A DNA stretch of 52,382 bases from Rhodocyclaceae bacterium (lineage in GTDB: Bacteria > Pseudomonadota > Gammaproteobacteria > Burkholderiales > Rhodocyclaceae). Each line of letters starts with the position of its first letter. Position 1 is the stretch's first letter. Below are positions 37,301 through 44,379 of the stretch, piece after piece. The notes under the pieces were generated by a model, which worked only from the letters and a program-made list of their open reading frames with translations, searched no databases and had not been told where the DNA came from. The stretch is taken from positions 1 through 52,382 of the forward strand of contig JAGRFY010000026.1 of NCBI GenBank assembly GCA_020445765.1. The letters run 5' to 3'. The position numbers were made by a program, and so were the translations under genes.

Positions 37301-40300
37301 CCAAGCAAGACATCCAAGCCGGCACCACCGATCAACGTGTCGTTCCCGTCACCGCCGCGCAATTCGTCGTCACCGGCATCGCCTTCAAGCCGATCGTCGC
37401 CCTGGTCGCCGTACAGCGAATCCGCGCCGGTGCCACCACGTACGACATCATTGCCGACATCACCCCAGATCGAGTCATCACCGGCACCGCCGATCAACGT
37501 GTCATCGCCACCCTCGCCGACGATCTGGTCGTTGCCTTCCTGGCCGTCGATCAGGTCTGCTTCGTCATCCGTTGCGCCCGGAAATGCCTCGCCCTTGCCG
37601 CCCCAGAGCTGATCCGATCCGCTGCCTCCGTAGATCGTGTCGGATCCCAGGCCGCCGGCGATCCAGTCGTCGTCCGCACCGCCATCCGCGAAATCGTTTC
37701 CATCCTGGGCTTCGATCCGGTCCGCGCCGCCCTCTCCGTAGAGCCTGTCGTTGTCGAGTTCGCCGAAGAGATGGTCCGCTCCGGCGCCACCGGACAATTC
37801 GTCCTCACCGCGACCGCCGACCAGCACGTCCTGTCCCTGGTCACCGCGCAACTGATCATCCCCATCGTTGCCGAACAGGTAGTCGTCGTCGGCACCCCCG
37901 AAGATCGTATCGTTGCCGGGCGTGCCTGCAATGTCGTCATTGCCCGCGTCGCCGAAGAGCGTGGCACCGTCGTATCCTTTGGACACCCAGTACGCTTCGG
38001 GGATCACTGCGTTGTAGTAGGCGACGGAATAGGTACTCGGTGTGGGATCCGAGTCGAGTGTCTGCGTCACCTCGCCATAGACGTAGCCGGTGGTGGGCGA
38101 ATCGAACGTAAAACTGATGGTGCCCGAGGCAGTCAGCATCGGCCCGCTGAAGCTTTGCGGTATTTCTGGCCCGACGCTGGTGTAGATCAAGCCATTGGGG
38201 CCTGCAAGCAGGGTTCGGTCACGGTTCCAGGTGACGTGCGCGAAAATTTCGCGGACATCCCACATGTCGCTCGACAGATAGAACTGGCGGTCACCACGAA
38301 TGATGTCGTCGCCGCTGCCGCCGCGGATCACGGCGTTTGGCGAAACCTGACTGACGAAATCGTTGCCTGCGCCGGCGATCACCTCGTCGTGGCCGACGAC
38401 GAAGTTCGTTCGGTCGACTCCGGCGTAGCGCGCGCTCGACCACACCGGATCGTCGACCTCGGCGAAACCGGGCAAGATCCAGTCGTTGCCGCCGCCGGCA
38501 TCGATGTAGTCCGTCCAAATCGAACCGAAGATATAGTCGTCACCGTCCTGCGCGTCGATGTTGGCCCCGGTAGTGACCGTCGCATCGTCGGCAATGACCT
38601 GATCACGACCGATCGTGAGTGCCAGATCGACAAGGCCCGTCGCCGGCTCCTGTTTCAGGCCAAATCCCAGCGCGCCGCCTTCGATATCCGATTCCAGGAC
38701 AATCTGATCGTCGCTGCCCGAGCGGGTCAGCACCCAATTGACGCCGTCGGCGAGCATCCAGCTCTCATCGCTCACCGATCGCCAGGTGTTTGCGTTGTTG
38801 CCATCCTGCTCGAAGAAGCCGCTGATCAGTTCGAGATGATCCATGTCCGGGCCATAGAACAATCGGCCCCGCCCATCCGAATCGATGATGTGATTGACGC
38901 CCTGGCCAGCAAGGATGATGTAGTCGTCGACGCCCTCGCCACCTCGCAGCGTGTCTTCACCGGCGCCGCCGATCAGCGTGTCGTTGCCCGCATCGCCGTG
39001 AAGATCGTCATTGCCGAGACCGCCCATCAGCAAGTCATCTGCATCACCGCCGACCAGGGTGTCAGCACCGATGCCGCCGTCGATGACATCGCGCCCCGCG
39101 CCGCCCGCCAGCGAATCATCACCGGCGCCGCCTTCGAGGTAATCCTCTCCGGCATCACCTGTCAGGGTGTCGTTGCCGCCCATGCCGTAGAGGTGATCTT
39201 CGACGCCGCCGCCGCTGATCGACTCCGCGTCATCGCTACCAAAGACGATCTGGTGGTCGGCAATGCTGCGGCCCGTCCCGTCGATCGCGAGGGTCAGCAC
39301 CGCGTCGCCGGAAATCGTCGTGTTGAAATCCACGTAGTCCCAGTTGCCTTCGACCTGGCTGGTGTCCCAGTCGGAGTTGTAGGGCTTCGGTCCGTCGTGG
39401 ATGCCGTCGTCCGCATCGCGGCCGCCGGTGTCGTACCGGATCTTCCAGGCCAGCATCTGCGCGCGGTCTTCGAGGAAGCGCTCGGTGATCTGGCCTTCAC
39501 CGGTGGCCGGATCGTAGAGGTCCAGCTCGCCGTTCTGGTTGTGCGCGTCGTAGGAAATGTCTGGAATAACAAACGGGAGCAGCTGCCGCACTGTGTAGCG
39601 CCAGGCGAGACTCATTTCGGCGCGATTGATGATGTCTTCGCGCGAGAGCGTCGTGTCGAGCGTGAGCTTTTCGCCGTTCAGGTCCGAGGGGAGCGGCGTG
39701 GTGATGGTCGAATCTGCGCCGAATAGGAGATTACTGAGCTTGTCAATCAAGTCTATGCGCGTATTGCCGTCCATATCTTTGATCAACTGATATAGATCAG
39801 TAGCAGCCTCAGAACCAAAGATTCCCCCAATCAGACTCGCCCCGACGAGAACCGCCCCGGCGAGCGGAGCCGCAACGGCTCCGCCCGCCGCAGCAACCGC
39901 AGCGAGTGCGATGCCGGCGACGGCTGTACCCGCCACTTCGCCCAAACCCGAGCCAGCGGCATCGGCCGCCCAAAGCGCCATGATCTCCTTGGCCCCTTCG
40001 CTATCGCCCGAAAGTTCTGCGTCGGTAGCACTGCTCGCGGCAAGCGCCAGGCCAAGGGCGGTGCCAAGAAAGCCAAGCTTGTTGAGCACTCGGGAACCAC
40101 GGCCTAGCGAATGAGCGACGTCAGCCGTCATGGCCTGGCTTGCCGCCTTAAGCTCCGCGTAGCGAGCCGGATTGCTCGTCTTCAAATCACTGACATAGCT
40201 ATCGAACCGTCCATGTGCCTCTGGATGATTCAATAGGTATTGCTGGAGATCCGTGACTTCGTCCAAGAAGTGATCGGCGCCGGCCAACACAATACCGTCC

Positions 40301-40968
40301 CCCAAATTCGAGCCTCGGAGTCCGCTATAGGCGATGTTTGTCAGTGTGGCCGACTTGATTCGCTGAAAGACTGCGTCTCCACCCTGTCCAGCTAGGCTTT
40401 TCAACTCATCAATCGGAATTCCTTCGATGCTTGTAATCCGGCTGTTAAGTAGTAGGACAGGGAGTTCAGTTCGGGAAAATACGCGCGATGCATCAGCGTT
40501 GGGCGCAACGACACGCACCTTACCAGTTGCGTTTTCGGCGAAGCGTCTGGACGCGTCATCCCAGAGGGAATCGGGAGTACGGCCGCCATTGCTTCCGTCG
40601 ATTAGGGCCTTATAGATCTCCTCACGTGCGGGACCGGGTACGCCAATAGCGTCCCTCAATGCAGTGTGGAACGCCACATTTTCGGCGTCGAGCAGCGCAT
40701 ATACCTCGGTCTGATTGATCGTGAGAACACGTCCCGGATTCGCCTCAGCCAAAGCAGCGGCAACTGCACCAGTATGCGTTCCATTGCTCATACTACCGCT
40801 ATAAAGAACGGTGACTGCACTGGGATCGGCGTTCGCAACGCTTGCGGAAAGCTGACTGATCCGGGCTCTCAACTCCCCGACAAGAGAACTTAGCTCATCA
40901 GATGAGAGCGGGGCGCTAGCGACCTTGCCATGAAGGAATCCGATGATAGACTGAACCGTTTCGCTCAC
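31360..40968 (-). CDS. giant RTX protein with N-terminal polymorphic-toxin-like domain
   Basis: A 3202-residue protein, GTG start at 40968. Order: residues about 45-195, a domain with VTVLYSGSMSNGTHTGAVAA, LTINQTEVYALL, SLWDDASRRFAENATGKVRV and TELPVLLLNSRITSIEG, resembling warheads of polymorphic toxins; about 320-385, a Gly/Ala-rich hydrophobic stretch; from about 575 to 3060, many GGxGxDxUx calcium-binding repeats in blocks, each followed by a beta module of the 'hemolysin-related' type (SGNDLSLRVNG...FFLGGE); about 2355-2560, two cadherin/Ig-like repeats (LPGWLSFDPATRTFSGTPQ; LPSWLAFDASTGTFSGVPA). The last 50 residues lack charge bias and fit a type I secretion signal. It should be exported by the HlyB/HlyD-like pair upstream. 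Low GC in the first kilobase marks a separately acquired tip. Confidence 0.9.
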   Translation of the reverse strand: MSETVQSIIGFLHGKVASAPLSSDELSSLVGELRARISQLSASVANADPSAVTVLYSGSMSNGTHTGAVAAALAEANPGRVLTINQTEVYALLDAENVAFHTALRDAIGVPGPAREEIYKALIDGSNGGRTPDSLWDDASRRFAENATGKVRVVAPNADASRVFSRTELPVLLLNSRITSIEGIPIDELKSLAGQGGDAVFQRIKSATLTNIAYSGLRGSNLGDGIVLAGADHFLDEVTDLQQYLLNHPEAHGRFDSYVSDLKTSNPARYAELKAASQAMTADVAHSLGRGSRVLNKLGFLGTALGLALAASSATDAELSGDSEGAKEIMALWAADAAGSGLGEVAGTAVAGIALAAVAAAGGAVAAPLAGAVLVGASLIGGIFGSEAATDLYQLIKDMDGNTRIDLIDKLSNLLFGADSTITTPLPSDLNGEKLTLDTTLSREDIINRAEMSLAWRYTVRQLLPFVIPDISYDAHNQNGELDLYDPATGEGQITERFLEDRAQMLAWKIRYDTGGRDADDGIHDGPKPYNSDWDTSQVEGNWDYVDFNTTISGDAVLTLAIDGTGRSIADHQIVFGSDDAESISGGGVEDHLYGMGGNDTLTGDAGEDYLEGGAGDDSLAGGAGRDVIDGGIGADTLVGGDADDLLMGGLGNDDLHGDAGNDTLIGGAGEDTLRGGEGVDDYIILAGQGVNHIIDSDGRGRLFYGPDMDHLELISGFFEQDGNNANTWRSVSDESWMLADGVNWVLTRSGSDDQIVLESDIEGGALGFGLKQEPATGLVDLALTIGRDQVIADDATVTTGANIDAQDGDDYIFGSIWTDYIDAGGGNDWILPGFAEVDDPVWSSARYAGVDRTNFVVGHDEVIAGAGNDFVSQVSPNAVIRGGSGDDIIRGDRQFYLSSDMWDVREIFAHVTWNRDRTLLAGPNGLIYTSVGPEIPQSFSGPMLTASGTISFTFDSPTTGYVYGEVTQTLDSDPTPSTYSVAYYNAVIPEAYWVSKGYDGATLFGDAGNDDIAGTPGNDTIFGGADDDYLFGNDGDDQLRGDQGQDVLVGGRGEDELSGGAGADHLFGELDNDRLYGEGGADRIEAQDGNDFADGGADDDWIAGGLGSDTIYGGSGSDQLWGGKGEAFPGATDDEADLIDGQEGNDQIVGEGGDDTLIGGAGDDSIWGDVGNDVVRGGTGADSLYGDQGDDRLEGDAGDDELRGGDGNDTLIGGAGLDVLLGEAGNDTYIIRLGDMVRRAVPGSEPVAETISDNQGLNSLVLEGVSSLDQLSTRIVGTDLSITFGDNQAIYYEGGNAGGLTNVWAGRNHSIHQFRNQTLDEVVSQSLAASGAILSGGRLNDSLFTVGDNNTLMGGRGDDSLTVLGSGNTLTFEEGDGNDMLIAGVTAGSGAPGNSVLFGDGITADMLQLVVESGALRVAIGEQDSIVLTAANLANVTDSPAISRFVFADATELTWSQLLARGVVVAGTSAADTLHGTNAVDTISGGAGNDLMDGGGASDTYRFGWGSGADSIVASSHGVSDVLSLEFGAEINPTDIAVTWNDDSLLLSFLDSSVELLDYIPRLDAGTLPTQVTFDDGTVWGEADLAAALAGGATADGKLRGTVGADSIVAGDGPNTVFGLAGADTIDGGAGADVLEGGDGADLLIGGDGNDHLDGGLGNDQLFGGVDDDQLFGGDGNDTLAGGSGADVLDAGLGDDSLAGDAGMDVLQGGSGQDTLAGGADNDSLYGGIGDDDLAGGSGDDLLDGGSGANRYRFAVGEGADRVVDAFDSLPTIDATGTPIEDLRFRRTGDDLTIEIVGSATDRLTLSAYFAGNVAATGLQVVYGTGQPVLLSAQDVQNLTLGGSSSSELLAAFSTDERIDAGGGDDTVLAGAGNDTLLGGAGNDRLEGESGDDRYEFAAGWGQDTVVDAAGVDTIYFDGVLPSELLLRRDSSFNQVGNDLHVTRLATGDSIVIEAQFSNAAGVPGVNAVEFFEFSDGTVWNFGAIRQQALRGTPTDDVIYAFAEADSIASGAGNDTVRGQAGDDVIDGGDGDDLLRGEDGQDTVLGGSGADFVDGGHGNDWLDGGSGDDVLDGGYSGDDMLVGGGGNDSMRGWDGADTLDGGDGNNTLIGGGGGDVYRFAPGNWNDYIEDDSFDGDVNAIEFASGILPANVTVSYADELLVVRAAGSNAGQSYAGRVYFYEQAMALRFSDGTAWNDIRYHVSWTSTNGGDRITGSWNDDVIDGLSGNDVIFGSLGNDLLVGGAGSDLLKGGAGNDTLDGSADGEADTLDGGDGDDAYRFGYGYGMDRIEELGGIDRIEMQPGVLPADVVVVLSADDRPALMLNGGADLLEIGFGEIEQVVFADGTVWTDLASRVVGHAPVAAAQILGQGTSTGTPWSFVVPVDAFSDADPGDVLSYSANLADGSDLPGWLSFDPATRTFSGTPQLSDAGWFDLTVTVTDSTGLNASSTFSLGITESNVAPEIGVPLIDQTAVGGMAFAYEIAQGTFTDPNQDDVLSFAASLADGGVLPSWLAFDASTGTFSGVPASADAGELVVRVTATDPDGLSVSDEFTLSVSAGVIEGTAGADSMVGSAGSDALSGLAGDDTIDGGGGSDIIEGGPGNDLLVGGSGDDIFRYAPGDGADILDASDGGVDRLEFSSGITAASLGFHQDGDDLLVVVGQDLTQQVRIVGHFLGGESAIDAISSGDGVTFAPADIFGLLTSLPGSGGGGSEPTPGLGGADALSGTAGDDVLLGGAANDTLAGGAGSDRLLGGEGDDRYTFTAGQDVVQEQGTGNDTVVFANGITFSQVASGLWKSGNDLSLRVNGSTTNQLTVRDFFLGGEHVVETFSFETGGQFTAAQVFGAFGLSMPGPAAPYDAEIDGTTADDVGLSGTAGNDRVRGFNGDDVLSGGLGADRLEGGNGGDQLNGGAGSDTLSGGRGDDVYVVNAAGGQDWIDNVGGGFDTLHFDGVSFSQIASGLMKSGNDLILRVSGTSDQVRVRDWFLGGDNPVDLITFASGGQLTSAQLFGAFGRSNPDPAGSPSYQYVPDERAFGTVLAGASGAQNVLGSSDADMLDGGAGDDVLSGNAGNDYLMGGGGSDTYRFALGGGHDTINNLSNSAAADHDVLAWDDVVREDLWLSRQGNDLVFDVLGAEDAIVVQDWFADTAQRLDVIQAGGSSLYANEVDNLVNAMAAFGAPSSGEIVLTASQRDQVNTLIAASWQP

Positions 40969-40982
40969 AGTTACGCCCCCGC

Positions 40983-41417
40983 TTAGCCGTTCGACGAAAG
41001 AGAAATTTTTACTTCTACGATGTCGTAGCCCTCGCCGTCATAGAGGCTGCCGTGAACGCGAAACGCATTTCGAATTAGATCGAACACCTCCGCCTCCCGC
41101 CCCTTCAGCGATTCAGGAATCTGAACATCATGTACGTCCCAGGGCATTACCGAGCGCCCAGCCTCATCGCGGAATGAATCACCAGGTTCGCCACGGAGTT
41201 GAACAAGGGCTCCGTGCCAAGACAGCACGAAGTGCTTGACCAACGGCGTTCCTTCGTACGCCCCCCCCTCTGCCCTAGTAAAAACCAAGCATGCATCTCT
41301 CTGTCGATCGATTGTCCATTTATAGAGTGTCGGCTTGGACCCGTCGGGGCGAGTCTTAACCGGAAACGGAAACTTCGACTTCTGCTCTTCTGGGATAAGT
41401 TCATTAACAAAGGCCAT
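40983..41417 (-). CDS. candidate immunity protein for the RTX toxin
   Basis: A 144-residue cytoplasmic protein from ATG 41417, with AGGAG 8 bases upstream. It has no signal peptide. Features: LYKWTIDRQRDACLVFTRAE then EGTPLVKHFVLSWHGALVQL and a closing block IPESLKGREAEVFDLIRNAF. Small proteins of this size with 'YKWTIDR.RDA.L' and 'F.LSW.G' occur beside contact-dependent and Rhs-type toxins as immunity genes (from memory). It ends 14 bases before the RTX gene and shares its low GC (about 53% on one sampled line against about 72% in the repeats). Its placement just ahead of the N-terminal warhead suits a toxin/immunity pair. Confidence 0.65.
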   Translation of the reverse strand: MAFVNELIPEEQKSKFPFPVKTRPDGSKPTLYKWTIDRQRDACLVFTRAEGGAYEGTPLVKHFVLSWHGALVQLRGEPGDSFRDEAGRSVMPWDVHDVQIPESLKGREAEVFDLIRNAFRVHGSLYDGEGYDIVEVKISLSSNG

Positions 41418-41717
41418 ACTGGTTTCTCCTGCATACATTCACGTCTGTGGCGGACGCTGGTCTTGTCGAGTAACGCTATCTATCGCAATCAGGTCGGCGG
41501 CGATCGATAGTACTCTTGAATCATTCAGCCACCCTCTTGATCCGATAGCGCTTTGGGTTTGTTCGGTTCACGACTAATTCCAGTGTACTTTTTGGGCTTC
41601 AACACCTTACGGTTGGCGATTGCTGAGGTTCCAAAGAAGCGAAAGGTCTCGTCGCGTTGATCGGGCGGCCGGCCGAAGCCAGCCCTACGGAAGATGCGTT
41701 CGCGCTGGTCCTTGTGC
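41418..41717 (-). other. gap with possible gene remnant
   Basis: Three hundred bases lie between the glycosyltransferase stop and the candidate immunity gene. On the minus strand 41525-41717 reads ERIFRRAGFGRPPDQRDETF then FRFFGTSAIANRKVLKPKK and ends in DQEGG before a stop, without a start of its own. It could be the tail of a lost gene. The remaining 107 bases, low in GC, should hold the immunity gene's leader or promoter. Confidence 0.4.
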
Positions 41718-42959
41718 TCACCCGCAAGCCCTCCGCTCGGCAAAACAGCGCACACCGTCATTTGCTTGCAGCACCAGCGCCGCGTAAGCCAGTAAGCCGA
41801 CGTCGCAGCGGTAGCGGGCGCCGACGTCCTGCACCGCGCGCAGGCGCAGGGCGCGGTCAGCGTCGGCGCCGTCGAGCGCGGCGAGGATCTGGTCGGCGAT
41901 GGCTTGGGTGTCGAAGAATTCGACCAGCCGGCCGTTTTCGCCATCCCGAATCACCTCTTCGACCGGCGCCGTCCTCGATCCGATGACCAGACACCCGCTG
42001 GCCATCGCCTCGAGCATCGACCACGACAGCACGAAGGGATAGGTCAGATAGACGTGCGCGGCCGACACCTGCAGCACCTTCTTGTAGGTGTCATACGGCA
42101 GCTTGCCGAGAAAGTGGGTACGCGCCGGGTCAAGCGTGACTTCGCGCAGCATCTTCTCGCGCCAATGCTTGGCGTCCTTCGGCCGCTGGCCGTAGCTCAC
42201 GTCGTCGCCGCCGACGATCAGCGCCTGGCAATGTCGGTGCTGGTTCTGCACGATCTCCAGTGCCCGCATGAAGCTGTGGAAACCCCGGTACGGTTCGAGG
42301 TTTCGCGCGACATAGGTCACGATCGGTTCGCCGGCCTTGAAGGTCCTGCCCCCGTCCAGCGTCAGGGTCGCGTTCGGGTCCGGGCCGAGGTGCTCGGTGT
42401 CGATGCCTTCGTGGATGATCCGGATCTTGTCCCGGTAGGCTGCCGGGTGTCGGCTCCATTGCCAGCGGGTCGGTGTGACGCCGGCGTCGCAGTTCTCGAG
42501 GTTCAACAGGTGCAGCGCGTTCCAGCTGCGAATCCTCGCCCAGTCGTCGAAGCTCGCCGGAAACTCCGGATCGAAGTCGATGTCGGCACCGCTGCCATAG
42601 AACCACTCGCAGAAGTGGACCAGCCGTGCGTCCGGGAAGACGTCCTTGGCGTACAGGGTCTCGCCCCAGCCCGGATGGGCGAGAATCACGTCCGGCCTGA
42701 AGCCTTTGTCCTTGAGCTTCACCAACGCCCGGGCGACGGCCTGGCCATGCAGGATGGCGTTTTCCATCTGGCGCAGGTAGTGGTGCTGCTGCTTGCCCGG
42801 CCCCCGGTGCAGGCGATACTTGTACCAGCTGACGTTGGCCATGCCGGGCGCGGTGTCGCGGCCGAGGCCGACCACCTGCCAGTCCGGGTTTCGGCTCCAG
42901 GCCTCGGCCACGTGTCGGAACTGGCCCGGGAAGTTCTGGTGGATGATCAGGATGCGCAT
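41718..42959 (-). CDS. family-4-like glycosyltransferase of the type I secretion operon
   Basis: A 413-residue GT-B enzyme. ATG 42959 lies 5 bases beyond the hlyD-like stop, with GGAG inside the end of hlyD. The N-terminal domain opens MRILIIHQNFPGQFRHVAEA, continues PDVILAHPGWGETLYAKDVF; the C-terminal Rossmann half has VTYVARNLEPYRGFHSFMRA, HCQALIVGGDD and the sugar-nucleotide-binding YPFVLSWSMLEAMASGCLVI with a following APVEEVI. The E-x7-E-type motif region fits retaining GT4 enzymes. Its place within a secretion operon suggests that it glycosylates the RTX protein or a surface partner (inference). No membrane segment. Confidence 0.82.
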   Translation of the reverse strand: MRILIIHQNFPGQFRHVAEAWSRNPDWQVVGLGRDTAPGMANVSWYKYRLHRGPGKQQHHYLRQMENAILHGQAVARALVKLKDKGFRPDVILAHPGWGETLYAKDVFPDARLVHFCEWFYGSGADIDFDPEFPASFDDWARIRSWNALHLLNLENCDAGVTPTRWQWSRHPAAYRDKIRIIHEGIDTEHLGPDPNATLTLDGGRTFKAGEPIVTYVARNLEPYRGFHSFMRALEIVQNQHRHCQALIVGGDDVSYGQRPKDAKHWREKMLREVTLDPARTHFLGKLPYDTYKKVLQVSAAHVYLTYPFVLSWSMLEAMASGCLVIGSRTAPVEEVIRDGENGRLVEFFDTQAIADQILAALDGADADRALRLRAVQDVGARYRCDVGLLAYAALVLQANDGVRCFAERRACG

Positions 42960-42963
42960 GGGA

Positions 42964-44379
42964 TCAGCGCTCCTGCAAGCTTTCATCGATCGTAGTTAGC
43001 ACCGGACTCAGGAAATACTCGATCACCCGCCGGCTGCCGGTCTTGATCTCGGCGGTGATCGCCATGCCCGGGGTGAGGTTCACCGTTCTTTCGTCCACCT
43101 GCAAGCTCGAACGTTCGAGCTTCAGCCGCACCGGGAAGACGAGACCTCGGACCTCATCCTGCACGGCGTCGTTCGACACGAAGACGACTTCGGCCGGAAT
43201 CGTGCCATAGCGCGTAAAGGGAAAGGTCTCGACCTTGATCTCGGCGATCTGGCCCTGCTTGACGAAGCCGACGTCCTTGTTCTCCAGTACCGCCTCGACT
43301 TCGGCCGCGTAGTCGTCCGGCACGATGGTGAGCAGTGGCTGGGCCGGAGTCACGATGCCGCCACGGGTGTGGATGGCAAGTTGCTGCACGGTGCCGGCGA
43401 CCGGCGCGGTGAGCCGGGTGAGGCGTTGGCGCTTGTCGGTGCGGGAAAGTTCGGCCGCAAGGCTGGCCATGCGCTGGGCGGCCTCGACCCGTTCGGCCGA
43501 GAAGGCACGGATGGCTTCGGCGCGGGCGGCGGTCTTGCGGGCAGCGACTTCGCGGGCGGCTTCGCGCAGCTCCGTAAGATGGGCGCGCTGGAAGGCGAGA
43601 TCGCGTTCGGTCTCGATCCGTAGTTGCTCGCGCTCCAGATAGCCGTGCTGAGAGACGAAGGCCTGGTCCACCAGGTTCTTGTAGTCCTTCGCGCGCTGGC
43701 TGACGATCGGCAGCGTGGCGTCGAGCTTGGCCACCAGTTCCTCGGTGGCGCGGCTCTCGGCCTTGGCGCGAGCCTGTTCGGCGTCGAGCGCCTGCAGTCG
43801 GCTTTCGATCTCGCGGTACTGGCGGGCGAGCAAGGCGGCTTCCCGCTGCCAGGCCGCTTGTGGCACGTCGTCGATCGCCGGCAGGCGGGGTCGCTTGCCG
43901 GATTCGATGGCGTCGATCAGTGCAGCGCTGCGGGCCTCGCGCAGCCGCTCGGCGCCCCAGGCTTCCTGGGCCTGGGCGGCGTCGGCGGTGGCGGTGGTGG
44001 CGTCGAGCTCCACCAAGAGGTCGCCGGCTTCGACCCGCTGGCCGTCCTGAACGTGGATGGCGCGCACTTCCGCGGTCTCGATCGGCTGGATCACCTGGGC
44101 GCGGGTGCTCGGGATCACCTTGCCGGTGGCCACCGCAACGGTGTCGAGGCGACCGAGGCTGGCCCACGCCAGCGCAATTGCGAAGGCGGCGAGGATGAGG
44201 CCGCTGATGAGGCGCGGCGCCGGGTGCGGCGGGGATTCCTGCAGTTCCAGTGCGGCCGGCAGGAATTCGCGTTCGAGCGCGCCGCGGCGCTTCGGTTCGA
44301 GATCCTTGCGCAGCTTCCACGAGGCGCGGAAGACGCGCCCGTAGCGCGACAGCAGATCGAAGGTGGCTTGGGCAATCAT
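42964..44379 (-). CDS. hlyD: HlyD-family type I secretion adaptor
   Basis: A 471-residue periplasmic adaptor (membrane fusion) protein. A single membrane helix lies near residues 58-78 (ISGLILAAFAIALAWASLG), followed by the lipoyl half IETAEVRAIHVQDGQRVEAG, a long coiled-coil hairpin (about 120-320), the second lipoyl half (LTAPVAGTVQQLAIHTRGGI) and the beta-barrel region VLENKDVGFVKQGQIAEIKV. It bridges the ABC exporter to an outer-membrane TolC channel; no TolC gene is in the window. ATG 44379 overlaps the exporter stop. Confidence 0.92.
   Translation of the reverse strand: MIAQATFDLLSRYGRVFRASWKLRKDLEPKRRGALEREFLPAALELQESPPHPAPRLISGLILAAFAIALAWASLGRLDTVAVATGKVIPSTRAQVIQPIETAEVRAIHVQDGQRVEAGDLLVELDATTATADAAQAQEAWGAERLREARSAALIDAIESGKRPRLPAIDDVPQAAWQREAALLARQYREIESRLQALDAEQARAKAESRATEELVAKLDATLPIVSQRAKDYKNLVDQAFVSQHGYLEREQLRIETERDLAFQRAHLTELREAAREVAARKTAARAEAIRAFSAERVEAAQRMASLAAELSRTDKRQRLTRLTAPVAGTVQQLAIHTRGGIVTPAQPLLTIVPDDYAAEVEAVLENKDVGFVKQGQIAEIKVETFPFTRYGTIPAEVVFVSNDAVQDEVRGLVFPVRLKLERSSLQVDERTVNLTPGMAITAEIKTGSRRVIEYFLSPVLTTIDESLQER

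Noticed and set aside
31800-39250. Regular short repeats that might suggest a CRISPR array or satellite
   Set aside because: The periodicity is that of nine-residue calcium-binding RTX repeats in one open frame; units vary in sequence and there are no spacers.
36742-39726. A 994-codon open frame on the plus strand
   Set aside because: It lies entirely opposite the RTX repeats. Regular GC-rich repeat codons keep the opposite strand open; the translation is low-complexity (V/A/D/R-rich) with no domain, and no ribosome binding site precedes it.
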